A DNA stretch of 64,000 nt from Crotophaga sulcirostris (GCA_013397455.1 VYZB01000377.1:697449-761448); one strand, 5' to 3'; positions 1-14,600 are shown, counted from the stretch's first letter. Notes: generated by a model not told the origin, from the sequence alone. Numbers and translations: made by a program.

Positions 1-120
1 CACAAGACCTAAGGGCTTTGTTGTTGTTGTTCGGGTTTATTTTGGTTTGGGTTTTTTGTTTTGTTTTGTTTTCTTTTTGTAGTTTGTTTTTTGTTGTTGT
101 TGGGTATGGTATTTTTTTTT
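1..120. repeat. TTG/TTTTG-rich low-complexity tract
   Basis: (TTG)n at about 18-31, TTTTG units at about 53-83, (TTG)n again near 90-101 and a T run at about 111-120. Related AAAC- or TTTG-rich tracts occur elsewhere in the window on either strand. Confidence 0.8.
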
Positions 121-3100
121 CCCTGATGAACAAAATATGTCCTTAACTACTGGATTTTTCATGCGAGTCAGAAGATCAGTTACCTTCAGTTCCATAATAG
201 TAGGGAATAACAGCATTTTATTTCATTTTATCTGATAGTTAAAACACACTCAAACCCAACATCCAGCATATTTTCAAGCTATTCATTTAAAACAGCCTGG
301 AACTTTCATTTATAGTAAACCTTTTAAAATATATAGACAAAGGTTTTATTCATCTACAGAGTGCTCTCTCTCTCCTAAAATTTAAACTCAGCTTTTCCTT
401 CTCCCCTTAAGGAATGTAATTAGTGTTCTTCATTTCTAGTGGTTCCTATGATGTGCCTGTCTTCCAAATAGAGAATAATGCATTATCTGTGCCCCAAGGA
501 ATTTATAGAAGGAGATAAACCATATGATTGTCTGTAAAATGAATTATTTTAAATAAAAAAAAGATGCTAGGATGCAATTACTGTGTTCAAGAGGACACAT
601 TTAGTTCTGTTTAAATTGACGTTGAAAAATGCTGCATGCTTAATGGCACAATTCAGCTAATAATATGCTACAACAGGAATTATATTCATAAAGTCAGAGG
701 TAATTTGCATACAGATAAAATACCTATTTAATCTACTATCCATATTCTAAAGTAGAAATTATAGATTGATATTTGCTTCCAGCATGACACAACCATGGAT
801 AAAGACTTAAACCTCTCCTTGATACTCACCAATCACTTGTTAAAAATCTATGCTGTATTTTTTCATGCTTCCTAAAACTCAAACATGTTGGAGATTTTTT
901 TCAAAACACACACAAAAAAAGAAAAGCTCGAAACCCAAACCAAGCCCTACCCCAACCAAATTCAAACCATATATTCAGGGCCATTTTACAATATTTTCAA
1001 AACCTCAACTATAACAATTGAAGTACATAGCTGCAATAACTACATACAATTTCTGCATTATGATAGAGTAGAAGTAGTAGATAATGTAGTATATTCGCAT
1101 AGACCTATATAGATCCATGCAAGATTTTGAATGAGATAAAGCTTTTAATTACTTAAAATAATTTAAAACAATGCTGCTGTTTCATAATACATACGTTTTA
1201 TACATCTGTTTAGTGTTCGTGGCTGCTTATATTTGTTTGATAAAGCAATATATTCTTCCATTTTCCTCCTAACCCTTTTCCGCTCTTTTTACATAATGAT
1301 TAGGAGGAAAACTATAGAAATGGAGCTCACAGACCACAGGAGAAGAAAATGTGCATTTAAACAGCAGGATGGAAGATACAAGACAGATATCAAGAGAAAA
1401 GAATGCAAAATGCAAAAAAGTTATCTAGGAGGTGTTCAAAGACTATGTCACTAGCAAGTGTTATGAACAACTTAATTATATCAAGCAAGTTTTAGCTGTA
1501 TCTGATTCTGTTCTGAGACAGATGTATGGACTGCATGATCACTGGAAGAAAGGACCAATTCCTTGCCATTGTTCATGAATATATATTTTAGGATGGATTC
1601 TACCTTCTTCATTACAGCAAGATATGGTTTCCAATGAATGAATATGACAACAAAGTTATTATATCCTATTTAAAATGCAGGGTTTTTATAATAACAGAAT
1701 ATGCATATGTAGTAGCAGTATGAAGCCTCACAGATTTTATTTGCAATTTTGTTTTGTTTTGTTTAGACTTTGTGTGTCATGGCTAGAAATCCTTGATCAC
1801 TAATGCAAAACCTGGATTTGAAATTCTTCATTTTCAGGAAACACCGATGTGCTGTTTTTCTCATATACTAGCAAAAATGTTAAATGAATTGACCTGTACA
1901 GGTTTCATTTGAGTGGACCTATGACAGCTACAATTGCAGTACAGTTTCAAGCCTGACAACACATCTGTATATTTTCAAATGTTACAGTCTAAGGAGTATC
2001 AGCATATTTTCCATTTTCTAGCTTTCGGATTCCAATTAACCATTTACCTCTTCCTTCCAGAGCTACTTTAACACACTTGAACCAGAATTAGCAGAACTGT
2101 CTTCACAATAATGTGCAGATTTATTTTACCACCCTGACTATTAAATTCTTCTGTATTCGAATTAAAGACATTTTTAAACTGACTTGTATATCTTTCCCAT
2201 TATACATAACACAATATCACATTTGAGGATAATTTTTGTGTATTTTCTAAGCCTTCATATTCCAAATTTATAATAGGGACAAACTCCTCCCAGAAACCTG
2301 TTGATGCTGGATGTATGGGAAAAAAAATATGACAGCATCAAGTACAGTAGATTCAATACTTTGGGTGGTCATTTTAAGGAGTAAAAGACAAGTTTTGGCC
2401 CTACATACTTTGAGTGACAAAAATTCGTTTTTGCCTGTACTACTGGAAAACTTCTAGGTGTCTTTAAGACAGGATAAAATGTTTTTCAAAAAAGATAAAA
2501 TCAAATAAAAGACAGAAAGCCTGCTCTCTAGATAGGAAATTGAAGTAGAATTGTTTTTTTGAACTAGATGAAGTAAGACATTTGCCAAGCTTCAAGGCAT
2601 GTGTTTTGTGACACCCAGCTCGTCACACCAAAAGCTTATTTAGCCTTCTATTTGAACTATTTGAAAAGTACAGGCTTTAAAAGTGATTAAAATAAAATTG
2701 CAGTCAGCTATATAAAATATGTTTCAATTTAATCTGTCTTCCCAGTTTCAAATACAGTGATGCTTATGACCAGTTATCAGAACTTCAGAGTCATACAAGT
2801 AGACCTTCACTCACATTTCTTTATAAAAAATTAGTTTTAAGGAAAACTTCCCAAGCATAAACATAATCTATATATTCACGTGTATATATATATACACACA
2901 CATAAATGTGTATATATGCCAGTAGAAACTGCTGATTCTTCATATTTATTTTTCTATGTAAAGATTAATATATTTTTCCTTCAATGACTTAGTAGATCTT
3001 ACGTCTTTTAAGCAGAAGCTTATTTATTTTTAAGGACAGTTACAATAAGATCATTTGACCCACTTCAAACAGGCAACTATCATATGAATGTACTATAAGT

Positions 3101-4810
3101 TAAAATGACTATTTAAGCATAGACATTTTAGACATATTTCTGGGATAGCTAGTTATCTTTCAGAATTTGAAAAGGAATCTTTCAATATTGTTAGATAAGA
3201 ATGTCTTCCAACAGTCTTTGGACAAGCAAAGGTAAATAGTCTTCAAGAAGGGATTAACTCTAAGGATTCTCTTTAAGAGTGACTTAATTAAAAAGTCTTA
3301 AGAGAAGAAATGCTTTAATACAGGAAATAAGAACTGTTTGACCTCTAAAGGTTGACTGAAAGTTATCACTTCTTTGAAGACAAGTGATCAATAAAAACCT
3401 CAAAGGAGGATTTATCTTTAAAGATGTTCTAGGAGTTGCTAGTGGTAGAAAATAAGGAAAATAATTCATGAAATATGAGCTTCAGGTGCCATTCAAAGCA
3501 TGCTATAGAAGTGTTGAGGCACTGCACACAGCAGCGTCTCATCTCAGACTACAAAAGTTCTTCCAGTTTCTGAGGACTACAAAGAATTAAATATAAGATC
3601 TCTTAAAAATTATTCACATATTTTCTTTCTGTTATTAGTTTATGATTGCTTCCTTATGGTAGATTCCTGGCTGCACACCTATCCCTTCATGCCCACAGAT
3701 GTTGGTCAATACCCATATCAGCTCATGGGATTCATCTTATCTTAGTGAGACCAGAAAGGAAGCCAAAGCCAGTATAGGCTTTCTGGTCCAGCATTGCTGT
3801 GGTTCTGCAACGTAATGATAAGGCCTGAATGTCAGTAAGTCAGAGAAGTTATATCAAAACTATGGTAAAGTCCTGGATCTCTAAGACGTTATCTAGAATA
3901 CATGAAAACTGAGAAGTAAAAATAACAGAGGAAAACTAATGGCAGTTAGTATTAATTCATGGGACTGAACCATCCAAGTTATTCTGTTCTAGCTAAGCTA
4001 AGTTCACTAGAAATATTACAGATGCTGGTAAAAGTACTGAATGAGGAACACAAGGAGAGTGAGAGGAGACACTGTAGGATTAAAATAAGCCATTTAAAAC
4101 AGAATAAAGCAAATTGCTAAAAAGCAGCTAGAAATGACGAGGTCTGTATTAGAGACACTCTGACAACTGCAAGTTATTGGGAAATACTATATTAGTAAAC
4201 TTTAATGAAGCTATTTTAATGGATACATCCCAAGAACAGTGAGGAAAAATAAATGGACAAGCACAAATATAGGCACAAATTAACTACCTGAATAGCAACC
4301 ACATCTTCAGTGTCAGTCGTATGAAAGTGCAGAAAAGCAATCTGTTATAAAGACTTCAGTGAAAACTGTGAGTACGTGACCTGGAAGAAACATTAGCCCT
4401 ACATATATTTAATCTGATTATGGAAGTACTATCTGCTGCTTTTATGGTACAGGTGGATGGAAAAAAAATCCAACTCCAAATGAGGTAATCAAATGAATCT
4501 CAGGCAAAAATGTATCCCAACCAGAAACCCATTGCTAGAAATATACTCCGACTCTGTGAATTGTGCAGAAGCATTTGCATAGCAAGCACACAGTCTTGAA
4601 CAAGCAGACCTTTGTGATCAGTTTATAGCCATGCAGAGATCAGTTGCCACTTTTTGTAATATATATTTGTGAAAAATGCCATAATGCAGTCTGTCAATGT
4701 AACGGTTTTCAAGGAATTAGCCCCCTGGAGTTTGAAGGCAATAATTCCAAAATGGTTTGTAGCAAGCTGACTCGACATTACAACAGGCAAACTTTGTGAA
4801 CTATTTGTTG
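121..4810. other. Unique AT-rich noncoding DNA
   Basis: No exon, RNA gene or interspersed repeat recognised. Frames are short and of random composition. The only structured sequence seen is the TA/CA microsatellite at 2879-2917. Confidence 0.6.
2879..2917. repeat. TA/CA microsatellite
   Basis: A TA run passes into CACACACA and then a TGTGTATATATG mirror, so much of it is self-complementary (acacat/atgtgt). Likely length-variable. Confidence 0.8.
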
Positions 4811-5610
4811 AATCACAGAATAGTTTGGGTTGGAAGGTACCTTTAAAGGTCATCTGGTCCAGCCTTCCTGCAATGTGCAGGAACATCTTCAACTAGATCA
4901 GGTTGCTCAGAGCCCCACCTAACATGACCCTGAACGTTTCTACAGATGAGGCTTCTATTACCTCTCTGGGCAACCTGTTCCAGCGTTTCACCACCCTCAT
5001 AGTAAAATATTTCTTCCTTATATCTAGTCTGAACATACGCTCGTTTAGTTTAAAGCTATTATCCCTTGTTCTATCACAACAGACCCTACTAGAATGTTTG
5101 TCTCTGTCTTGCTTATAAGCCCCCTCTTAAGTACTGGAAGGTTGCAATAAGGTCTCTGCAGAGCCTTGTCTTCCCCTAGGCTGAACAACCCCAACTCTCT
5201 CAGCCTGTACTCATAGCAGAGGTGCTCCAATCCTCTGATCATTTTTGCAGCCCAACTCTGGACCTGCTCTAACAGATCCATGTCCTTCCTGTGCTGAGGG
5301 CTCCAGAACTGAGCTCAGTACTCCAGGTAGGGGGTCTCCCCAGAGTGGAGCAGAATAGAAGAATCGTGTCCCTCAAGCGCTGCTGACCATGTTTCTTTTG
5401 ATGTAGTCCAGGATACGTTTCATTTTCTGGGCTGTGAGTGCATGCTGCTGGTTCATGTTCAGCTTTTCATTTACCAGTATAGCCAAGTCCTTCTCATCAG
5501 GACTGCTCTCAATCACTTCCTTCTACAGCCAGGGGTTGCCCTGAACCAGGAAGCACCAAGTGCAAGACCCCACACTTGACCTTGCTGAACCTCATCAGGT
5601 TGAAGCACAA
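4811..5610 (-). mobile_element. CR1 LINE, 5'-truncated copy with 3' end
   Basis: The element reads on the minus strand. Its 3' terminus is at 4811, where the plus strand shows cacagaatagtttgggttgg followed by a cctttaaaggtcatctggtcc block, the reverse complement of the CR1 3' tail. From there the minus strand runs back through the 3' untranslated part and the C-terminal part of ORF2 to about 5610, where similarity stops. This is the usual outcome of CR1 retrotransposition: 5' truncation with the 3' end kept. Divergence is visible as stops and frameshifts, so the copy is old and inactive. Assignment to CR1 is secure; the subfamily is not determined. Confidence 0.93.
5045..5608 (-). pseudogene. 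CR1 ORF2 C-terminal remnant
   Basis: Minus-strand frames carry the recognisable C-terminal part of CR1 reverse transcriptase. Near 5600 the translation gives NLMRFSKVK. A later frame gives [19 protein letters not shown], and the best open piece (5281-5045) includes MIRGLEHLCYEYRLRELGLF. These correspond to the region just downstream of the polymerase core. At least one frame change and several stops (one after VEGSD) interrupt it. No catalytic motif lies in this part, so the remnant has no function as an enzyme. Confidence 0.9.
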
Positions 5611-5754
5611 GAGAAAGAGCAGTGTCTAGATCACAGCTATGTTGTTTCTTATCTAAACAAATGCAGCACATTAGACTATTCCCAGTATTATCATCTAGTT
5701 AGGCATGGTCGTAAATGGATAGAGACACCTTTAACCCACTCTAAATACAGATTT

Positions 5755-5810
5755 AAAAAACAAAACCAACCAAAAAAAAAAGCCTCAAAACACAAACAAA
5801 GAACCACCTT
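5755..5810. repeat. A-rich tract
   Basis: AAAC/AAACC-type low-complexity sequence with a 10-A run, about 150 bases beyond the 5' end of the CR1 copy at 4811-5610. Confidence 0.65.
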
Positions 5811-7559
5811 ATCCACTCTTCTCAGGAGAACCTCAAATCTGTTTCCTAAGGTTTCCTCAGGAGTAGGGGGTGCTGGTAACCCCAGGGACTGAGAGGGGGA
5901 AGGTGAACGCATGTCACCACAGACAGGAAATAATAACTTCTTAAAAGGTAATTGTAAATCAGTGGGTAGAAATTTTAGGTTTCATTAACATTTTGCAAGT
6001 GTCTGATATTTTAGTTTACTTACTCTATTGATCTGAATTTATAGTTCAGCGATTGCCAGTTGATTTCAAGTCATTAATAAGTTACTAAACAACTTTGATC
6101 CTGATTTTGGTATGAACTAATTGAACTGAGAGTTTTTTCTCTATGGCCGAGGCTGCTATCCCATCAGTAGATACCACATCATCTGTTCTGAGGTCCTCTA
6201 AAATCTATTGAGCACTTTGTGCAGCTACTTAGGGCTGGGTTTTTTTCAGGGCAGAAGCTGTATTAAGTCAGCCAAACACTTATGTAACACACATAACACA
6301 ACTAAAATTTGCATTTTGTTACAGAACAGAATAATCATGTCACAGACATTCTTATTTTTAAGACCCTGCAGAGAATCGAGTTCCCTTTGACTGTACAATA
6401 CTTCATCAAATTTCAGATGCAGATACAGCCTCAAAAGTTACAATACTGCTACTTGAACTTTTCTTCTAATTTTCTTGTTCTTGCCTATAGCCTTCGAATA
6501 TTTTTAGTTTTCATTAAAAATAGATTTACTTGTATTAAAAAAAAATAAATTCAAAGCTATTGCTTACGAAAAGGGCCTTTTCATTTAAGATTAAAGCAAG
6601 TGCAGTAAAATAAAAAACTCATCATATATTTGGTAAAGTAAGAGTTCTTTTATTTCTCATGTTTCATTTAAATTAGAGAATTGAACGTTATATGCATCTA
6701 TATTCATAGACCAAAACTCAGTATTACAAAACTAGAAGTACTTGAAAGGAGAACTTCAGGGTTGGCAGAAATGAGACAAGGTGTACAATCCAGGAGCAGC
6801 TCTGGATGGTTTTACCCAGTCGTGGATGGCATTGAGTCACCTCATCAAACGGAACCTGTTATAATCATTTTATAATATAAAATGTTATAATCACATTTCA
6901 ATACAGACTTTTCTTTGTAAAAGATTTAACCTTATATTTTTTCTAATTTTCATATAAGTATAATACTATTGATTAGATTTTTGCCCTAGTATTTTTTAGG
7001 ATTTTTGGGTTTTTTACTGGCAGATGGAAAAAAAGAATAGAATAATTCCAATCAACATAAGTAAAGATAAAATTATTTTTGTTACCCAACCAAGTGAAAA
7101 TTAAATTGTGTGGGGACAAAAATATGAGGTATTTCCTTTATAGGAACCCGTTACTAATGGTGGAAGACCTGAGCTAAACTTGCAACATGATATATACACT
7201 TAGGTAGACAATCTACAGCACAGTTCCCTTCACTCCTGACAGAGGCATTAAGTTAAACATGCGTTTCTTTGATGGTTGTGATACATCTAAAGAAGGACTG
7301 AGCTTTCAGGCTCAGAGTTTTCAGAAAATTTGTCTTTTGAACTTTGGCAAAAATACCTGAAAAGGATTTCCAGCCAAAGGCTAAACAAAAAAGTTGTACA
7401 CCTGATTGCTGAGATATTTAGGCCTGGGAGACACTTACAAATAAAGACTTCCATACTCCCACTAGGTATATATTTAGACCACATGACTATTGGAACAACA
7501 AGTAATACAGTTAATAAGATCTTATTTAATTTAAATCTTTTACTGTAAAGTATATCTTA

Positions 7560-7579
7560 AAAAAAAAGAAAAAAAAAGA
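7560..7579. repeat. Poly-A tract
   Basis: A run of A interrupted by single G residues. No upstream retrotransposed gene body is recognisable, so I do not call it a processed-pseudogene tail. Confidence 0.7.
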
Positions 7580-8480
7580 TAGCTTTCTTTTCCTGCCTTC
7601 AAAAATCTAGCTTTTTAGGTAAAAATATTGAAGATGAGAGAAAGAAAAGAAAAAAGAGAGGCGTGCATCTGGAAGTAAAACCTCTCTATATAGACCATCA
7701 TCTCTCCTGCCTAGGAAAAAATATTTGCTCCAAGCAGCGCTGTAGAGATTTATTGGTTCCTTCTCTTGGAAAGTTAACATTTCAAGAGAATTGCAGTCTG
7801 GATTGGACTAACAGAGAACAGGTTATGAAAAGAAAATTATTAATTGAAAAGGTTATTCCTAGCTCAACTGAGAATACACATGAAACCTCTCTGCAAGCTT
7901 TTTTTTCTGCAGCAAAGAAGGCCTAGGTTCAAATATATAGAGATTTCGAAAACTGATCAAACATTTTATCCTTCACTTTAAGTAACGGCAGTGGGTGAAC
8001 GAAGATTTAAATATTTTTCTTTCATACCCTATGTTTCTTACACTTTTTTTTCTCATAGAAAACCAAGTTTAGATTGAAAACAAAGAAAAAAAGCTCAAAA
8101 AATAGAACCAAGAAGTCATTAGTATGCATACAACCTGTTTCAGCAGCAACAGTAGTGAATTAATCCTTTATCTTAGATCATAGGATTTTTCCAGGGCTAT
8201 CTCTTTCCCATGTTGATTTCATCTCCTTGTATGTCACTTAAAGTAGAACTCCTCTACTACTTTATTGATCCAGCCTTGGTCGTTCTTAACACACTGTATC
8301 TCTTCCAGTCCTAAGACACCATCATCTAATTCAGATGGAAAGATTTTGGGTCTATTTTAATGTCACAGTGTCAGAGAATAAAAATAATAATTGGGAGGAA
8401 GAGAGGAGGTCCACAGCTTTCTAACCTACTCCCCACATCTTCAGACTGCAAGACCACTAGCCACAATGTTATCTTACGTC

Positions 8481-8660
8481 AGAGAAATTGTAGAACAGCC
8501 CAGGTTGGAAGGGACCTTGAAAGATCATCTAGTCCAACTTTTCATTTAAAAAAGACCCTTGTTGAGATTATTTGGCACCCTGACCAGGTGCCAAATAGGG
8601 ACTACACTATGTCCCTGGGGAACCTTTCATGTCTTCATTTCCATCACCCAGGGGAATACA
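8481..8660 (-). mobile_element. CR1 3'-end fragment, degraded
   Basis: The plus strand shows caggttggaagggacc, then ttgaaagatcatctagtcc, which is the reverse complement of the CR1 3' tail, so the element is on the minus strand with its 3' end near 8481. The match is clear to about 8545. Beyond that, up to roughly 8660, it is only suggestive (a tgtccctggggaacc-like block), and the 5' limit is uncertain. An 11-bp perfect inverted repeat (8569-8597) sits inside the weaker part. No coding sequence remains. Confidence 0.75.
8569..8597. repeat. 11-bp inverted repeat
   Basis: tatttggcacc at 8569-8579 and ggtgccaaata at 8587-8597 are exact reverse complements around a 7-base loop. They lie in the weakly matching part of the CR1 fragment at 8481-8660. 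Confidence 0.8.
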
Positions 8661-11600
8661 AAAAAGATTAGACATAATTATTTCATTACTCAGGATAGAT
8701 TAAATATACTACTGTTGTCCAAAGAGGCACATAATAACAATAGTATTTCAACACAGAGGGGATAAAGCCTTCAATTAAGCAAAGCAAATTATACAAAGAA
8801 GTAATTTTGTTTCTTGTTTTCATTTATCAATAGATGTAGGTTAAACAGTTCCTTTTCCTCTAGAGATGACTACACAGAGAGGTTATAATGTGTAACATTA
8901 AGGTAATCAGATCAGCTGACTGCAAATAACTAGCAGTCAACCAGAAAATTAACATCTGTCTATTACTTTTAAAAGTAAAATTGGTTCTACTATTTTCTAA
9001 CTATGTGAAGGCAGATGATTCGCTTCACCTAGTTTTACCCCACTCTTCTCCACTACAAAAACTAAGAAACAGGTAACTTACTTCCTCTGTGAAGAGTCAA
9101 GATACATGAATGGTGCCATTACCCCTTAACAAATAATGTATTTCTCTCCTGGATAAATATACATAAATCACTAAAAATACTTAATATATGTTTCTTGGGG
9201 GAAAACTGTTAAAAAATTCAAGTAAAATAATTTGATATCTGAAATCAAACACATGATAAGAAAAATCTGAGATTTGAAATCTCATTTACATTTTTAGAGC
9301 TACTTGGTGGCAGTGAGGTGCATGTCCTTCATTCAACAATGCAGCATCACTTCATGATTTTTGGGGAAAATCCTTACCCTGTTTTGGGCATTTAAATCTA
9401 TTAAAGTATTAAATGACCTAAAAGACAACCAAACAACCACTAAAAATTAACACAACCCCCCTTCAGATAAACAACCAAACAAGCAAAAAAACCCAACCAG
9501 AAATACTTAAAGAGTATCTTTTCCTGAATGCTTTGTTTCCTTTCAGGAGAATCAAGACTTCTGTCATTTTTTCTGCAGATAAATAGAAATTTTCTCTATG
9601 GAACCATTTGCAGATCTATTGCATATAAATACTGAACTTTATTGATATGGTTTGGGTATTTTTTCACATAAGTATTTATTTCTATTTTCAAAGGAGAAAG
9701 AAAAAAATAAGCTATGCCCACAAGAAATACTGTCATGCCTTCCCTGAAAGTTTGAAAATATATTTTTTTCTTACTGTAAAATTAATTGCTAGAGATAAGA
9801 CCCTCTGTTTGTACTTCAATATTGTATTCATTAGGCAAAAATGAAAGAAGGAAAAATAGCAAAACACCATTCCAGTAAGATTAGAACATAATGCCTGCCA
9901 GAGAAATCAACTCCAGTAAGCAATCGTCTCCAAGATGGTGAGATCCCAGCTGTTCACCCATTTGGATCAAACTGATGAGCACATAGAAAATCAAGCAAGT
10001 TTTCTGCCAAACATCTCCCACCGCTCCAAATGCATAGCCAAAAAAGCTGCTGAAACCATAAGGTGATACTCAAAATGAATTCATTCACAATGTGCTTTTC
10101 TCTTCTTCTTGGAGTGTGTGAGAGAGCATATATTTCAGCACTGAGAGACTTTGAGACACACAGAAACAGAGATAAAGGAAAACTAATTAAGTTCTCTATA
10201 TGCTTGCAAGCATTGCTAGTCATTGTAAACAGAAAAATATCTTGCTCACCAGCCACATTTCAAAGAATCTCAGAGGGCTACTGCTATTGCCCAGGTAGAA
10301 GAAAGGAAGGAAGATTTCAAGAGTGACCAGCTGCATTCCCTATTTTCAGGGGAGAGATGGGATGCAAGGAGGAAGGACATGAAGGGAAATATTACATTAG
10401 GTTTCGTGGTAGAAGGACTGTTAGAACATACTGTTAAAGAGAACTGTTTGTTTAGTGCTGTAACCATAAGTGTCTCTAATAGACACTATTTTCCATAATC
10501 TTCATGTGAACATCTCTAATTTTCGCGCCTTTAATGCTACTTAAAACAGTTATTTTAACATCACCTAATTTCTGGATTTTTTTATTGCATACATTTATCT
10601 CAAAAGGAAAAAGCTATAATTTTACTAGAGTGTAGACATCATCTTTTCATTATTTCCTAACCTTTGAACTCTTGCCTTTATGTAGATTTCAGAGGCCACC
10701 CCAGCAGCTGGTTAGAATAGCAATGAGTGAAGAAAACCAGCTCCAGACAATAGCTGAAACTCATCATTTAACACAGACAAGGCCTTCTTTTGTCCTTTCC
10801 TTATTTATAGCAGTCCCTCTGCTCTAAATCTCTTTTTGTACTTCTGCTTTTCTAACAGTGCAAAAGTTTAAGAGAACCAATTAATGAGATAGTGTAAATA
10901 TTTTTTTTTAATTGTACTTGAATGACAGGTGCATCTTGCTTATCTGCAAGAGAAAACAGACAATTATTCTACCCTGCTCACCAGGGAGACAAACAGAATC
11001 ACTTAGAGTTTTGTCACAAAAGGACAGAGAATCCAGGCCATTATATAGGGATTTCAGATTTGACAAGAACATATCTCCTAGTTCTGTGTACTTGTAAAGC
11101 AAAGCATTGCTTGTAACAGGGTTTGTACGTACATGTACATGGTACCAAAGTTGTTGTCCTTATGTAAAAAGAAAGAAAAAGACAACTCCACAAGAAAATA
11201 ATAAAACAACCCCAAACATATATTAAGTTATGCTCAGCAGTAAAAGACAAAATAGTGGGGTTTAGAAACAGAGGGCTTTAGGATGGTTAGCCAGCTTTTT
11301 CTTGGAAATTGTCTGGCATTTGTTCACCTATGGGAGATGGCAAGTGATGGGAGGTGGCCTTTATATCTCTTGCTTCGTTTTGTTCTCTCTTCCTCCTCTT
11401 ACCCTTCACTTTTTTTTTTTCATTTTACATCTTGACTCACAGGTTTTCTTGGCTTTATTCTTCCCTTCCTCTTCACCTCTCCCACTGGGGTTGGGAGGAG
11501 TAAGCAAACAGCTGCGTGGTGCTTAGGTGCCCAGAGTTAACTCACAACAATATTTAGTGAGCAGCATTTCCATCACCTTAGAAAAACCTTGTCTCCTTCT

Positions 11601-14600
11601 TATGACAGACCTTTAAGGAGAGGGGATTGAAAGTTTTATAGTTCTGTATATGTAGAGAAATATATCTATTTTAAAATTAAATATGAAATGTTTATTAAAA
11701 TACCCAAATTTTCACATAGAAGAGGTATTTTTTCTTAATTCCTAAGATAATATATGCCATTAGTAGAAATTTTGATGGCTGAGTAGTAAAATATCTAGTT
11801 TACTGAAACAACACACCTCCTTTTTTTCTCTTTGGTTTTAATTTGAAATTTATTTCTGATAATGGTGAAGCACTAATATACTTGATCAGTTATCTTAGAT
11901 AAAGCTATATAATATATTGCAACATATGATGTAGAAAAATATTTCAAGTTCATAAACTTTCATGGATGAACCCTCAACTTACTGGGTTTTTTTTGTTCTA
12001 TTTATTGCAACAAAAATAAATTAGAGGAAACAGTGTTATCAGTGAAAGACAGCTAAGAACAATTTATGTATAAAGTAATTTAAACTCAGGATGGAAGCTT
12101 TAGATATGTGTAGAAAGATGACATCCTGCTCAAATTGCAAAATGAGTAGCTGCTAACAAATGAAAAGTAATGACAAATAGGACACTTCAAGGAAAAAGTC
12201 ACTGTTCAAAATCAGATAAAACTTACATTGACTTAAGTGAAGATTTCGCTTCACTGAAGATTGCAACATTAGTTTCTACAAACATTACTAAGAGGTTGTT
12301 GAGATGCAGTAGTGGGGAAAGTCTGAAAACTGTCTAGAACAAATTCTGTTTTCATTAGTGAAACTACCACTACTGGCAGTGAGATAACATGACTACTTTT
12401 TCAGTAACTGAAATTAACAGACCTTTAAGGTTTTGGAGTTTTGATTTTCTGTTAGTTTGTTTTAATCTAAGAAGATTAAGAAAATCTAATTCTGTACTAC
12501 AAAAATACAGAAATAGGACTTGTATCTCTATATTCTTTCAGCATCAATACAATTTTCCCACATATTCTAAAAATTAAAGGATAGAAAAGTTTCTACAACC
12601 TCCAATGTAAATAAGAGTGAAGCATTCTTTTCCAATATGGCTATTGTATGGAAGAGCAACGTAGAAACAAGCAAGATGTGAGCAAAATGTGTAATTAAGA
12701 TGACACAATTCAAAGAATCTGTAGTAACCAAAATATGAGAAAGTTTACTAAGAATACTTTCTAGCTTAACATACAAAAAGAAATTTACACACTGGAAAAA
12801 ATGGTTAATTGAAACATTTGATAGTTGTGTCTGTTGCATTCATTCTGTGAATATTTAATCAGTTCCCCTCTAGTCATCTAATTTCTGATGGCTTGCCGTG
12901 AAATAAATGTTCCCAAATATCCTTTAAGGAGGTTTCTTATCTTCCACTGACAATGTTTTTTCCCTTTCAGTATCCTGTGTATCTTGGGAGCAAAAAAATT
13001 CATTCTTTTCTATAATGGACTGCCTCACCATCAGATTTAATTCACCTGAAAGGAAACTGTCATTTGTCTAAGATCATAATCCTATTTGACTTCTATGATG
13101 CCTTTCAGTTGTTTTTTTATTTGCATGAAGGGAAAATCTTTTTTTTATAAACAAAGACTCTTCCTCTCTTTTCTTCCTATATATCAGCTGACATTCATGC
13201 CCTGGTTGCAGATTTTTGGAAAGCAACATCCTCCAGTTACATGAAAAATATGATTACCACAATATTAAGGAGAATAACTTTAACACGAGCACTTAACTTA
13301 TTATCCTCATTATTATGAAGGGAAGATAAATTTAAAATCATGTTTATTCTGTTTCCTGTGTCCCACTAACAGCTAATTTCACTAATATTTTAACATATAT
13401 TTATTCTCACTTGATTGCTTGAAGTACATATTATTTGAACTCCTAAATTATATGACTCCAGATGCTTCTGCTATTTAGCTTGCTCTTTTTTGTCTCTCCC
13501 CTCCAATTTCAGTAACAGCAGCATACTGAACTCAGCTGTCCTTATAGCACAGAAACATTAAAGAAAAAAACTTCATTTCTTGTCTAGGAACTACATAAGA
13601 CAGAGAAATGTAAGGAAACAGTGACAATTCTTGAATCCAGACCCAAGTGAAATTTCTTAGTATAGTATGTAGACCTCTTATTTCAATTTTTTCATTGTTG
13701 CTGCAGAATTTTGACAAAAGTAACTCTTCAGACTACACAGAAGTGCTCTACAGAGGACAGTCTGAGAATCACAATCCTAGATTACTGGTAAATGACAAAC
13801 CCATGCAATCTGAGAATTCTGTTTCCTTAGAGAAATTTCTGCTTTCTCTTCATTTTTTTTAATTTGTGTTTTTACCCCTAAACCTCTTTTTATATACATA
13901 TAGTTTGGTGTATTCTTACTTTCAGTTCCAGGGATCACTATTCCTATTCTGAAGTATAGTCTACACAGAGCAAAAGACAAGCCAGAAACATTCATACACA
14001 TCAAAAGATTTTTATATATGTCAGAACTAGAAGTCAAGAACTGGTCGCTTTTTAATCCTTGTGTTTTTTAACATAGATCAAGTTTCATGAAAATCTAAAA
14101 ATTTGTCTTTGAAGCCATACTGATTCAGGTGTTGGGACTCTTAACTCATTTGATATGGAAGCTTATGATTTCTGTCCTATCACGTAGGGTGTGAATGAAC
14201 CTTTAACAAACCGAGGTTGCTCCTGAATAGTGTTAGGCTTCTTGCAGGAATCTGTCATGCAGATCTATAGCCCATTTGTAATATGGACCGGCCAGAGTTG
14301 TCCAGATTCTTTAAGACTGGAAATTGCTTTGGTTTTTTTTATTCTTTTTGGAGAGGTTTGGGGCAAAGGGAGGGAACGATATTTTTTTTTCCATCTTGAT
14401 GAAGGCTATCCCCAAATAAAACATAGGATTACTTTAGATTAACAAATTTTGTCCTAAAACCAGACAATATTGAAGTCTTTTGACAATTCAGAAGACAACA
14501 GTTGGCACCCAGATAAGTTAACTCAGGTTTGAACAAAAACAACAGTCAAGAAGAAACAAAAAAAGAAGTCGTAGACTCTGCTTGAATTCTGCTATACTAC

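Larger units (their letters stand above)
5611..8480. other. Unique noncoding DNA
   Basis: Apart from A-rich tracts (5755-5810, 7560-7579) nothing is recognisable. The 87-codon plus-strand frame at 7663-7926 shows no known motif and no splice context. Confidence 0.55.

Noticed and set aside
2596..2636. Imperfect palindrome around tgtgacacccagctcgtcaca
   Set aside because: Only a 6-bp stem is perfect, which is common by chance over this length.
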